DNA of 64,000 nt from JAFGTP01 sp964498725 (lineage in GTDB: Bacteria > Fidelibacterota > UBA2242 > JAFGTP01), in assembly GCA_964498725.1 (NCBI GenBank), contig CAZCHS010000003.1, forward strand, positions 34,325 through 98,324, written 5' to 3'. The first letter of the stretch is position 1; each line of letters starts with the position of its first letter. Under the pieces are notes generated by a model. The model made no database searches, was not told the origin of the DNA, and saw only the letters and a program-made list of their open reading frames with translations. Position numbers and translations under genes: made by a program. Positions 9,284 through 17,684 of this stretch are shown here, piece by piece.

Positions 9284-10117
9284 ATGTCAAAAAGAATTTA
9301 TTACTTAACTTCCGAGATTATTCCTTTTGCAGAAAGCTATCAGTTGGCGAATTTTTCAAAAGGAGTACCCGCTGAATTCATTGATAGAAAATATGATTTC
9401 AGGCTGATGATGCCCAAATATGGGTTTATTAGTGACCGCCGTTATATCCTGCGGGAAGTTATCAGACTGAGAAACATGACATTGAATTATATGGGCGTAG
9501 AGTTTCCGGCTAGTGTAAAATCGGCCTTTATTCCTAATACAAAGGTTCAGGTTTACTTTCTGGAACATGAAGATTTTTACAAACCCACAACAGAACAATT
9601 ATACAATTTAGACTGTGATGAAGATCATTGTCTGAATTCGGTTCGCTTTGGTTATTTTGCTTTAGCAGCTTTAAATACTTTAAGTTACCTGCGCTGGAAA
9701 CCGGATGTGCTGATCTGCAATGACTGGCAAATGAGTTTATTACCGATTTTTCTGGAATCCGGACTGGTTGATAAAGAATTCCTGGATGGCGTAAAAGTCG
9801 TGCAGATGTTGCATTCCAAATCCGATCAGGGCGTTTATTCCAAAGAGGAATACAAAAAGATCGGCCTGGAAGATTTCGAAACCACTCTGGAAAGGAACGG
9901 AAAAATTGATTGCGTGGCAGAATCTATGAAATTAGCAGATTATGTGATGTTTGTTAATCACGGTGGAACTAATTTGATCGAAGCGTATAAAAAGGATGAA
10001 GTGTTTTCAGACATTTTGAAAGAAAAAAGCGAACTAATATCAACCTTTGACGTTGTTGATGAAAACTGGGAAGAAGCTGCTGATGAGATCATTAAGATTA
10101 TTGACAAAATCCAATAA
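9284..10117 (+). CDS. Glycogen/starch synthase-like protein, N-terminal GT5 domain only
   Basis: The 277 residues resemble only the N-terminal Rossmann half of GT5 glycogen synthases: YYLTSEIIPFAES at the start, RLMMPKYGFI, LRWKPDVLICNDWQMSLLP (the NDWQ/HDWQ motif near 147) and VVQMLHS. The usual K-[TV]-G-G-L ADP-glucose loop near the N-terminus is replaced by ANFSKGVPAEF, and the whole C-terminal GT-B domain is absent; the C-terminus is an acidic helix. Similar short proteins of about 270 residues occur in Bacteroidota, so the length is probably real and not a truncation. Catalytic competence is doubtful; it may be regulatory or act with a partner. The downstream lipoprotein gene overlaps its end. 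Confidence 0.65.
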   Translation: MSKRIYYLTSEIIPFAESYQLANFSKGVPAEFIDRKYDFRLMMPKYGFISDRRYILREVIRLRNMTLNYMGVEFPASVKSAFIPNTKVQVYFLEHEDFYKPTTEQLYNLDCDEDHCLNSVRFGYFALAALNTLSYLRWKPDVLICNDWQMSLLPIFLESGLVDKEFLDGVKVVQMLHSKSDQGVYSKEEYKKIGLEDFETTLERNGKIDCVAESMKLADYVMFVNHGGTNLIEAYKKDEVFSDILKEKSELISTFDVVDENWEEAADEIIKIIDKIQ

Positions 10118-11297
10118 GCGATCATGGAAAATTATTTTCCTGCTGATTCTGTTTATTGGGTTGTTTTTGAACTGTGAAGACAAGATTCCAACACAAACTG
10201 TCGATTCCAACATCCTGGAATATTCTCAAAAAGAGATGGATGCGGAAGATATGGAAATTCGAACGGTTAGTTCCAATTACAATTTAAGTTCGGAATCAGA
10301 GTTATATTTTGGAGAAGATGACAATATTAAGTCTCTGACAATTATGAAGTTCAGGGATATTTTAGTACTGCCCGACACAATTGATGAAGTGCTGGACTTT
10401 AGCCTGATTTTTTATCCTAAAGAAAGCCTGCCGGTGGATACCTCCGATGAAGACCATAACTATGTTAATATCTGGATGGTAACATCGCCGTTGGATTGGT
10501 CAGAAGACGAAACAACTTTTGATGTGGACAATCCCCTGGATTTTGATAATCTGGAAAAAGAACCGGTAGCAGAAAAATATTTGATAGGAACACAGGATAC
10601 CTGTGAAATTGAATTGTCCGAAAATTTATTCTACAACCTGTTGGACTCCGCCACAGTGGAAGCCGGACTTGTGTTTACCGGGGACGCTGCCAATGGCGAT
10701 AATTTTCAGTCTATACATTCAAGAAATACCTCAGATCATGAACCGCATATACATTTCCGGTATGTTGTCGATGATGATACAACCACCAAGACTTACCGGG
10801 CCACTGATGATTTAACCGTCACAACGCGGAAAAATCAGGCGGAAGAAAATGATCAATTACTGGTGTCACAATCCTTTAATGAGGCGGTTTTATTGAATTT
10901 CGATCTGGATGATCTCTGGGATTCACCGGATTCCAATGTTTACATTCCTGAAGCGCGCTTAAAACTGCATATAAATCGTGCTGAGTGTGTCGATTATAAT
11001 GATGATTTTTATCTTTATATCACGCTGCTGGATACGGCGGATTATTATGCCGATTATCTTTATGATATTGCCAGCTCTACCAATGGTGTGAAGATCGGGG
11101 TTGATGACAGTGTGGCGGTGATCAATATTCGCTCAGAATTACAGAGCATAACTACCGGCTACAATAAGAATCTGGGTATGATCTTATGGTCGGCCCACAG
11201 TAGTGTCGACATGGCCAGGTTTAATTTTTATGGCAAGGATGCGTCGCCAAGCTTGCAACCGGAACTCAAAGTATTATTTGTGAAAGAAGAAAAATAA
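10083..11297 (+). CDS. Predicted lipoprotein with DNRLRE-like repeats
   Basis: I chose ATG 10083, preceded by GGAAGAAG; ATG 10047 and TTG 10101 are alternatives in the same frame, all overlapping the previous gene. The N-terminus is KRSWKIIFLLILFIGLFLNC, a lipoprotein signal whose lipobox Cys lies just before EDKIPTQ. The remaining residues are acidic and beta-rich. Two similar halves each have a FDV/LNFDL start, a LxIYxxxxSLP or LKLHINR strand and a PxLxVxFV end, resembling DNRLRE-type domains of surface proteins. The downstream beta-barrel and TPR lipoprotein follow within 3 and 21 bases. Function is unknown; likely outer-membrane or surface-anchored. Confidence 0.7.
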   Translation: MRSLRLLTKSNKRSWKIIFLLILFIGLFLNCEDKIPTQTVDSNILEYSQKEMDAEDMEIRTVSSNYNLSSESELYFGEDDNIKSLTIMKFRDILVLPDTIDEVLDFSLIFYPKESLPVDTSDEDHNYVNIWMVTSPLDWSEDETTFDVDNPLDFDNLEKEPVAEKYLIGTQDTCEIELSENLFYNLLDSATVEAGLVFTGDAANGDNFQSIHSRNTSDHEPHIHFRYVVDDDTTTKTYRATDDLTVTTRKNQAEENDQLLVSQSFNEAVLLNFDLDDLWDSPDSNVYIPEARLKLHINRAECVDYNDDFYLYITLLDTADYYADYLYDIASSTNGVKIGVDDSVAVINIRSELQSITTGYNKNLGMILWSAHSSVDMARFNFYGKDASPSLQPELKVLFVKEEK

Positions 11298-11299
11298 TT

Positions 11300-12499
11300 A
11301 TGAAGTATAGAATCTTATTAACAGTCTTATTTTTAGTCGGATTACTAACGGCGGAAAGTTCTTTTTACACACAAAATGGGTTAGGGATAACTGCCAGTGT
11401 GTTGTCTGTAAGATCCCAGGGACTGGGCAATACCGGCGGTGCGAAGCTGGATTCTATCAGCCTCACCAGTGATAACCCGGCCTTCTGGTATAATTTTTTC
11501 ACCACTTCGCTGCAGGGATTTATGAATTATTCCACACAAAGTGCAGCAAACCAATCCGGTTCCTTCAGAACATCGGACCTGGGCGGATTCGCAGTGAAAT
11601 TCCCCGTCGGCGACTACGTCGGGATAGCTTTCGGACTAAAGCCGGAATATCGAACCAGTTACCAAACCAGTAATCTTGATTCCGTCAATTTCGACGGTGA
11701 TATCATCCATTTTTATAATGAAACCAATTATAATGGCGGTATCAGCGAAGCCTTCCTGGGCCTTGGATACAAGTTCGGTTCCCGCCTGAGTTTTGGCGCC
11801 AAATCTAAAATTCTATTTGGTAATTATGATTTTGAAAATGAACTGGACCGCGGCTATAACGGCGGTATTAACTCCAGGTACAGCCAAAAATTAAAAATGA
11901 AAGGGCTGCAAACCGAATTAGGAGTTGGCTGGTATCAGAAGGATAATTTTTCTTTGGGAATGTCATACACCCTTCACAATGTTTTCAGTCATGAATCGGA
12001 TATCAACTATTATTATGGCCCGGATAGTTCAATAGACAGCAAAAAAATTAAGCTGCCGGCCAAATTCACCTTATCTTTACAAAAAAAGTTATCAAAACAA
12101 TTGTATTTTTCATCAGATTTTTATTATTTAGAAGGCTATTCCGATTTTGTGAATAAAGTGGAATTTTTTAATGATATTAATAGTGATGATTCTTATTTTT
12201 TAGGCGTTGGAATAGAAAGAGTCCATTCCGACAGGATTTATAAAGATTACTGGAAAAATCTTGATTACAGGTTAGGTGCTTTTTACAGAACCGAACCCTT
12301 TTACAAAGGCGATGATCAAATCAGGGATATTGGTATTTCCATGGGACTTGGTATTCCGATGAACATGAATCTCAGTAGCTTTGATATTGGTTTTCAATAT
12401 ATAAGCCGCTCCGGTTTTTTAGAGGATGAAATCGGTAGGGAGTCGATTTATAAACTTAGTTTTGGAATTACAACCGGTGGGCTGTGGTTCCGAAGATAG
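11300..12499 (+). CDS. Outer-membrane beta-barrel protein, function unknown
   Basis: A 399-residue protein with a cleavable signal peptide (MKYRILLTVLFLVGLLTAES) followed by alternating beta strands with many aromatic residues and a C-terminal strand ending in LWFRR. The region after the signal (ARSQGLGNTGGAKLD pattern: SVRSQGLGNTGG, then SDNPAFWY) resembles the N-terminal start of PorV/FadL-type barrels, in which a GxGNAG motif is followed by NPA. It begins 3 bases after the lipoprotein gene and ends 21 bases before a TPR lipoprotein, so the three are probably co-expressed and may act as one envelope complex. The specific substrate is unknown. Confidence 0.7.
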   Translation: MKYRILLTVLFLVGLLTAESSFYTQNGLGITASVLSVRSQGLGNTGGAKLDSISLTSDNPAFWYNFFTTSLQGFMNYSTQSAANQSGSFRTSDLGGFAVKFPVGDYVGIAFGLKPEYRTSYQTSNLDSVNFDGDIIHFYNETNYNGGISEAFLGLGYKFGSRLSFGAKSKILFGNYDFENELDRGYNGGINSRYSQKLKMKGLQTELGVGWYQKDNFSLGMSYTLHNVFSHESDINYYYGPDSSIDSKKIKLPAKFTLSLQKKLSKQLYFSSDFYYLEGYSDFVNKVEFFNDINSDDSYFLGVGIERVHSDRIYKDYWKNLDYRLGAFYRTEPFYKGDDQIRDIGISMGLGIPMNMNLSSFDIGFQYISRSGFLEDEIGRESIYKLSFGITTGGLWFRR

Positions 12500-12520
12500 A
12501 ACAATTATTGAGGAGATGAC

Positions 12521-13804
12521 ATGTTAACTAAATTTACAAAACCAATCGTTATGATTTTGCTATCCGTATTTGCGGTAATATTTTTAGTCCAGTGCGTGCC
12601 GCCACCGGCCACAGAAACAGGACCCACTGATGCTGCTGAAGAAACAGAGGAGAAAAAAGATTATGATGCCAGAACCTGCGACCGGTACCTGAGCTTTGCT
12701 TATGGCTACTATCAAAATCAGGACTGGCGGGGTACTATTAAAAATTATCGCAGAATGATTGAAAATGACTGCGAGGAAGCCTATGCAAAAGATATTTTTT
12801 ATTATATGGGCAGAGCTTACAGGGAATTAGGAGAAGAAGACGAAACCTATCTCGATAGTGCTGCTTATACCTATCAGCTTGGATTGGAATATTTACCTTC
12901 CAATACAGCTATCAGAAAAAATCTTGCCTATGTTTACCGCCTCCAGGGTGAGACCGAAATGGAAATTCGTGAGTATGAAAAGCTGGCCGACAGGGACCCG
13001 GACAATATTGATTATTATGAGGAATTGGTAAAGCTTTATTTTAAAGATGACAGATATGAAGATGTAACCTGGGCGACAGAAAAAATCCTGGAACTTGATC
13101 CCGGCAATCAACAGGCGATTAACGACAGAATGCTGGCTTATCAGAAATTGGGCAAAGACCTGACTGAAGTACAAAAAGAAGCCTGGGAAAAGAATCCTTC
13201 TGTCACAAACGGATTGGATTATGCCTCAGCTTTGGAAGAAAAGAAAGAGTATGAAAACGCGGTGGTTATCCTGAAGAAGGTTACTGCAATGGCTCCCACC
13301 AATTATGAAGTCTGGGAAAAGTTAGGCTCTCTCTATAAAACTCTGGACGATAAAGAAAACGTAATCAAAACTTATAAACATATTGCGGAGAAATTATCAC
13401 CCCGGGATTTGGATATTATCGCCAATATTGTGGAAACACAACTTGCCCTGACTAAATTTGAGGAAGCCTATGAATGGGCAAAACGCGCTTACCAGATTAA
13501 CCCTGACTCAAAAACATCTAATAAACTGATGGGAGATGTGTATTACCGCGCGGCGGAATATTATTCCGAAGAGGTTGATTTTGAAGACAAACTGGTCTAC
13601 AAACTGGCCTATGATTATTACAAAAATGCCAGTGAACTCGGGGAATACAGTGTGAAAAGCCGGCTGGATTATCTGAAAGAATTCAGAATTCCATCCAGTG
13701 AAGACTGGTTTATGAATAAATATGAAACGGGTGGAAAAGACAGAACTGATTTTACACCGCAAAAAGAATGTTACGACTGGATTGAAGAAAGCGCTTCAAA
13801 ATAA
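12521..13804 (+). CDS. TPR-repeat lipoprotein
   Basis: 427 residues starting with a lipoprotein signal; the lipobox ends at Cys 26 (FLVQC, then VPPPATETG). An acidic linker leads into at least six tetratricopeptide repeats between about residues 48 and 360, for example YAYGYYQNQDWRGTIKNYRR-like helices, NIDYYEELVKLYFKDDRYED and NYEVWEKLGSLYKTLDDKEN. TPR lipoproteins act as scaffolds in envelope complexes. The ATG is preceded by a good GAGGAG at 12510-12515. Its stop overlaps the rpiB start by one base, so expression is coupled to the metabolic genes downstream. Confidence 0.8.
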   Translation: MLTKFTKPIVMILLSVFAVIFLVQCVPPPATETGPTDAAEETEEKKDYDARTCDRYLSFAYGYYQNQDWRGTIKNYRRMIENDCEEAYAKDIFYYMGRAYRELGEEDETYLDSAAYTYQLGLEYLPSNTAIRKNLAYVYRLQGETEMEIREYEKLADRDPDNIDYYEELVKLYFKDDRYEDVTWATEKILELDPGNQQAINDRMLAYQKLGKDLTEVQKEAWEKNPSVTNGLDYASALEEKKEYENAVVILKKVTAMAPTNYEVWEKLGSLYKTLDDKENVIKTYKHIAEKLSPRDLDIIANIVETQLALTKFEEAYEWAKRAYQINPDSKTSNKLMGDVYYRAAEYYSEEVDFEDKLVYKLAYDYYKNASELGEYSVKSRLDYLKEFRIPSSEDWFMNKYETGGKDRTDFTPQKECYDWIEESASK

Positions 13805-14259
13805 TGATAAAACAGCTTTACATAGGGGCTGACCACGGTGGCGTGGACCTGAAACAAGAATTAATAGATTTTGCGCAGGAACAAGGTATTGCGATACAGA
13901 ATCTCGGCACTGACAGCCGGGATTCTGTTGACTATCCCGACTATGCGAAACGGGTGGCTAAAAAAGTTGCCGAAGACAACAAGGCTTTTGGGGTGGCTAT
14001 TTGCCGGACTGGTATTGGTGTCAGTATTTCTGCAAACAAGGTAAAAGGAATTCGGGCGGCCCTGGTAAGCTCGGAAACGCTGGCGGAATTGAGTCGAAAA
14101 CACAATAATGCCAATGTTCTCTGTTTTGGCGCGGACTTTATTGAACCCGAAATTGCCAAAAAAGCTTTGTTGAAATTTATCACTACCGAATTTGAGGGAG
14201 GACGACACGTGCGGCGTGTACAGAAAATGACAGACTTGGAGGGTCAAAATGAAATTTAA
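13804..14259 (+). CDS. rpiB: Ribose-5-phosphate isomerase B
   Basis: RpiB interconverts ribose-5-phosphate and ribulose-5-phosphate in the pentose phosphate pathway. The 151 residues contain the N-terminal GADHGG (8-13), DYPDYA (43-48), the catalytic Cys67 and the phosphate-binding TGIGVSISANK loop, and H100 in SRKHNNANVL. One oddity: the usual ICGTGIG is ICRTGIG, with Arg68 replacing a Gly next to the catalytic Cys. It overlaps the TPR gene by one base and glyA by 11 bases. The rpiB-glyA-nrdR order is seen in several bacteria, which supports the assignment. Confidence 0.93.
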   Translation: MIKQLYIGADHGGVDLKQELIDFAQEQGIAIQNLGTDSRDSVDYPDYAKRVAKKVAEDNKAFGVAICRTGIGVSISANKVKGIRAALVSSETLAELSRKHNNANVLCFGADFIEPEIAKKALLKFITTEFEGGRHVRRVQKMTDLEGQNEI

Positions 14260-15553
14260 ATATTTGTCTGCTCAAGACAGTGAAATTCTAAATTCAGTCA
14301 CAGCTGAATTGGAACGTGAGCGAAACACATTGGAATTGATCGCATCAGAAAATTTTGTCAGCCCGGCAGTATTGGAAACTGCCAGCAGTGTAATGACCAA
14401 CAAATATGCCGAAGGCTATCCCGGCAAACGCTATTATGGCGGTTGTTTCGCTGTCGATAAAGCGGAAAATATCGCCCGCGACAGGGTCAGGAAATTGTTT
14501 GATGCGGAATATGCCAATGTACAACCTCACTCCGGTTCACAGGCAAATATGGCGGCTTATTTTTCTTTTCTGGAACCCGGTGATACAATTCTGGGGATGA
14601 ACCTGGCACACGGTGGTCATTTGACCCATGGCAGCCCGGTGAATTTCTCCGGAAAACTCTTCAAGATTGTTTCTTATGGTGTGAAAAAAGAAACCGGGAG
14701 AATTGACTATGATGACCTGGCACAAAAAGCCAGAGACCATAAACCCAAAATGATCGTGGCCGGCGCCAGCGCTTATCCGCGATTTATTGATTTCGCTAAA
14801 TTCCGTGAAATTGCCGATGAGGTGGGCGCTTTCCTGATGACTGACATGGCCCATCCGGCCGGTTTAATTGCCGCCGGTCTCCACCCCAGCCCCTTGCCCC
14901 ATTGTCATGTAGTGACATCGACAACCCACAAAACCCTGCGCGGCCCGCGTGGTGGCCTGATACTAATGGGCAAAGATTATGAAAATACACTGGGTGTAGT
15001 AGCGAGAAAATCCGGCCGTGTCAAAAAAATGTCAGAGATCATTGATTCCAATGTCATGCCCGGTATCCAGGGCGGCCCGCTAATGCATATTATCGCGGCC
15101 AAGGCGGTGGCATTCGGCGAAGCGCTGAAACCTGAATTCAAAAGCTATGCGCAGCAAATTATGAATAATGCCAAAGCCCTGGCAGAAGAACTGCTCAGCA
15201 TGGATTTTCAACTGACATCCGGCGGGACAGATAACCATCTGATTTTAATTGACCTTACGAATAAAGATGTTTCCGGAAAGGCTGCTGAAAATGCGCTGGA
15301 AGAGGCCGGCATTACCACCAACAAAAACATGGTCCCCTTTGATAAAAGAAGTCCATTTATTACCAGTGGTGTTCGTATCGGTACTGCAGCCCTGACAACC
15401 CGCGGTATGAAAGAAGCTGAGATGAAGAAGATCGCCGCTTTTATTCACCGTGTGGTTGCCGACCACAAAAATAAAACGGTGCTGGAATCGGTCAGAAAAG
15501 ATGTGCAGGAACTCTGTGACCAGTTCCCCCTTTACCAGGAAATAAGGGTTTAA
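14249..15553 (+). CDS. glyA: Serine hydroxymethyltransferase
   Basis: GlyA converts serine and tetrahydrofolate to glycine and methylene-THF, the main source of one-carbon units, using pyridoxal phosphate. The 434-residue length is standard. Visible motifs are ELIASENFVSPAV (29-41), YAEGYPGKRYYGG (53-65), PHSGSQANMA (93-102), the substrate and cofactor region TDMAHPAGLIAAG (198-210) and the PLP lysine K228 in TTHKTLRGPRGG. The start overlaps the end of rpiB by 11 bases and has GGAGGGTCAAA upstream. nrdR follows after one base. The product feeds PurNH (formyl-THF) and the glycine cleavage T-protein encoded at 44184. Confidence 0.98.
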   Translation: MKFKYLSAQDSEILNSVTAELERERNTLELIASENFVSPAVLETASSVMTNKYAEGYPGKRYYGGCFAVDKAENIARDRVRKLFDAEYANVQPHSGSQANMAAYFSFLEPGDTILGMNLAHGGHLTHGSPVNFSGKLFKIVSYGVKKETGRIDYDDLAQKARDHKPKMIVAGASAYPRFIDFAKFREIADEVGAFLMTDMAHPAGLIAAGLHPSPLPHCHVVTSTTHKTLRGPRGGLILMGKDYENTLGVVARKSGRVKKMSEIIDSNVMPGIQGGPLMHIIAAKAVAFGEALKPEFKSYAQQIMNNAKALAEELLSMDFQLTSGGTDNHLILIDLTNKDVSGKAAENALEEAGITTNKNMVPFDKRSPFITSGVRIGTAALTTRGMKEAEMKKIAAFIHRVVADHKNKTVLESVRKDVQELCDQFPLYQEIRV

Positions 15554-15554
15554 A

Positions 15555-16010
15555 ATGAAGTGCCCTTTTTGCTCCTCTACAGATATCAAAGTCGTTGATT
15601 CGCGCTCTGCCCAAAAAGGCAAATCCATTCGCCGCAGACGGGAATGCAGTGATTGCCACCACCGGTTCACCACCTATGAGCATGTTATCGAAACACCGGT
15701 ATCTGTGATCAAAAACGATGGAAGCCGCGAGGAATTTGATCGCACGAAACTGGAACGCAGTCTCAAGATTGCCTGTAACAAACGTAAGATTTCCTCGGAT
15801 ATCATCGAACACATTATTAAAAACATCGTCTCAAAAGTCGAAGATGTGGGCAGTACGGAAGTCAAATCTTCTTTCATCGGCGAACTGGTAATGGACTATT
15901 TGAAAAAATATGATGATGTGGCCTATATTCGCTACGCGTCGGTTTATAAAAAATTTAAAGATATCAATGAATTCCGTGATCAGATCGAACACTTTTCTAA
16001 AGACGAATAG
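15555..16010 (+). CDS. nrdR: Transcriptional repressor NrdR
   Basis: NrdR represses ribonucleotide reductase genes in response to ATP/dATP. The 151 residues begin with a zinc ribbon, C3-x2-C6 and C31-x2-C34, with the RRRREC and RFTTYE signatures. An ATP-cone domain follows at about 49-139: VIKNDGSREEFDRTKL, then VAYIRYASVYKKFKDI. Length and both domains match the family exactly. It lies one base after glyA. No ribonucleotide reductase gene is present in the window, so it acts on distant targets. Confidence 0.97.
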   Translation: MKCPFCSSTDIKVVDSRSAQKGKSIRRRRECSDCHHRFTTYEHVIETPVSVIKNDGSREEFDRTKLERSLKIACNKRKISSDIIEHIIKNIVSKVEDVGSTEVKSSFIGELVMDYLKKYDDVAYIRYASVYKKFKDINEFRDQIEHFSKDE

Positions 16011-16048
16011 GAACAAAGCAGGCTGACTTTAGTATATAAGAGGATTTT

Positions 16049-16219
16049 ATGAATAAAGAAATGCTGGACATATTAGCCTGCCCGAAATGCAAGGGGCGGT
16101 TGGAACTGAAACCGGATCAATCGGGATTAATTTGCAGAAATTGCGAATTGTTATTTAAGATTGAAGACAATATTCCGATATTGCTAATAGAAAAAGCGGT
16201 AAAGTGTCCGGAATCCTGA
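16049..16219 (+). CDS. Trm112-family small zinc-ribbon protein
   Basis: A 56-residue reading frame starting at ATG 16049 with an AGAGGA Shine-Dalgarno. It begins MNKEMLDILACPKCKG and contains a second pair, C29-x2-C32, followed by FKIEDNIPILL. This LxxLACPxCKGxL...IxDGIPxLL pattern is the bacterial Trm112/YcaR (DUF343) family, small zinc-binding proteins that in other organisms activate methyltransferases; the bacterial role is less clear. The usual DGIP is DNIP here. It lies 38 bases after nrdR and is probably the last gene of that operon. Confidence 0.85.
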   Translation: MNKEMLDILACPKCKGRLELKPDQSGLICRNCELLFKIEDNIPILLIEKAVKCPES

Positions 16220-16389
16220 TTTAACTTGATTTATGAACTTTTTTGATGTAATTTCGACAAATTTTTAGGAGAAAAACGAAAACGAAACAATTGCTAATTA
16301 TTCTCTGTATTTTCTAATATCAAATCAATTAAACTTAAATTTTACATTTAATTTTAGAAAATTTCTGTAAATTCTTTAAATCTTTATAT

Positions 16390-16414
16390 ACCGAATTAAT
16401 GCATTCGGTTTTTT
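16390..16414 (+). terminator. Hairpin plus T-tract just upstream of PorV-like gene
   Basis: ACCGAAT (16390-16396) and ATTCGGT (16403-16409) form a 7-bp stem with a 6-base loop, followed by a run of T to 16414. It looks like an intrinsic terminator for the rpiB-glyA-nrdR-Trm112 operon, yet it lies only 20 bases before the next start codon, leaving almost no room for a promoter after it. It may instead sit in the leader of the downstream transcript. Confidence 0.55.
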
Positions 16415-16434
16415 ATTACAAGGAGGAATTTTAA

Positions 16435-17658
16435 ATGAAACGTATATTTTTTAGTCTTGTGATAATTTTTATTTTATTATCCAATGCTTTTGCCAGTAGT
16501 GAAGCCGGTGCTATTTGGCTGTTGATCAATCCGGGCGCCCGTGCCTGTGGTATGGGAGAAGCCGGAGTTGCGGTTGCTGACAATGCCGACGCGACCTATT
16601 ATAATCCTGCGGGACTGGGCTTTTTAGGCGGCAGAGAGCTTTCTCTGATGCACGTTCAGTGGTTACCCAACTTGTCTGACGATCTCTATTATGACTTTAT
16701 TGCCTACCGTCATTATGTGGAAGATGTTGGTACCTTTGGTGGTAATATTGCCTTGATGAATCTCGGTGAACAGACTGCTACTGATGAACAGGGAAATAAT
16801 TTGGGAACCTTTCGGTCTTATATGGTCTCCACCTCACTTTCATACGGAACCCGGTTGAATCGTACCTCTTCTTTTGGAGGTAATTTTAAAATTATCCACC
16901 AGCACTTAACAAGTATGCTGGCGGGTGAGGAAAAAGGTAGTGGTCAATCAACAAATTTTGCCTTTGATATTGGCTATATGAAAAAAGAATTTTTGCTGAG
17001 AAACCTAACGCTTGGCGCAAATATCGCCAATATCGGTAATAAAATATCTTTTGTCGATGTTGAGCAGGCCGACCCAATGCCTACCAACCTGAAAATTGGC
17101 TTGAAATATGATATTTATCGCAAACACAACAAATTTTCTATTACCTATGATATTAATAAGTTGCTGGTAGCATCTTATCCTGACAGGGACATTGATGGTG
17201 ATCAATTGGTCGGTGGCTGGGATGAAGACGGTAATCGTAATCCCGGTGGCGAATATAATGAAGACGGCCAGCGTGAAGGCGCCCATACCGATCCCTGGTA
17301 CAAAGCTATATTCACCTCATGGGTCGATGACTGGCTGTTGGTGTATGATTCCAAACATGATGGTCTGGGCGAAAATGATGAAGACGGCGACACTAATGAC
17401 GGTTCTCTTTCCAATGAACTTGAATCCCTGGTGCACAATTTTGGTGTGGAATACTGGTACAATAGCCAGTTCGCCATCAGAATGGGTGGTATTTATGATA
17501 AGGAAGGCGAGATTCGCCTGGATAACGGACTGCCGATCCTGACCTTTGGCGCCAGTTTAAGAATTGCCGGCCTGGGAGCGGACTTTGGTTATACCTATGG
17601 TGAATCCGGTCATCCCCGCGCCAACACAATGTTTTTCTCAATCAATATGAAACTGTAG
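16435..17658 (+). CDS. PorV/PorQ-family outer-membrane protein
   Basis: 407 residues with a signal peptide (about 1-20) followed by the family signature: INPGARACGMGEAGVAVADN and YYNPAGLGFL (about 31-62). PorV/PorQ-like barrels are FadL-related; PorV shuttles T9SS cargo to the surface in Bacteroidota. The C-terminal half carries an unusual Asp/Gly/Asn-rich insertion at about 242-335 (DIDGDQLVGGWDEDG, NEDGQREGAH, GENDEDGDTNDGS), likely surface loops that could bind calcium. A strong AAGGAGGA precedes the ATG. It heads the operon and the next gene encodes a protein with a T9SS-like tail, so a carrier-cargo relation is plausible but unproven. Confidence 0.82.
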   Translation: MKRIFFSLVIIFILLSNAFASSEAGAIWLLINPGARACGMGEAGVAVADNADATYYNPAGLGFLGGRELSLMHVQWLPNLSDDLYYDFIAYRHYVEDVGTFGGNIALMNLGEQTATDEQGNNLGTFRSYMVSTSLSYGTRLNRTSSFGGNFKIIHQHLTSMLAGEEKGSGQSTNFAFDIGYMKKEFLLRNLTLGANIANIGNKISFVDVEQADPMPTNLKIGLKYDIYRKHNKFSITYDINKLLVASYPDRDIDGDQLVGGWDEDGNRNPGGEYNEDGQREGAHTDPWYKAIFTSWVDDWLLVYDSKHDGLGENDEDGDTNDGSLSNELESLVHNFGVEYWYNSQFAIRMGGIYDKEGEIRLDNGLPILTFGASLRIAGLGADFGYTYGESGHPRANTMFFSINMKL

Positions 17659-17684
17659 CATAATATTTAAAGAACTATCACAAT

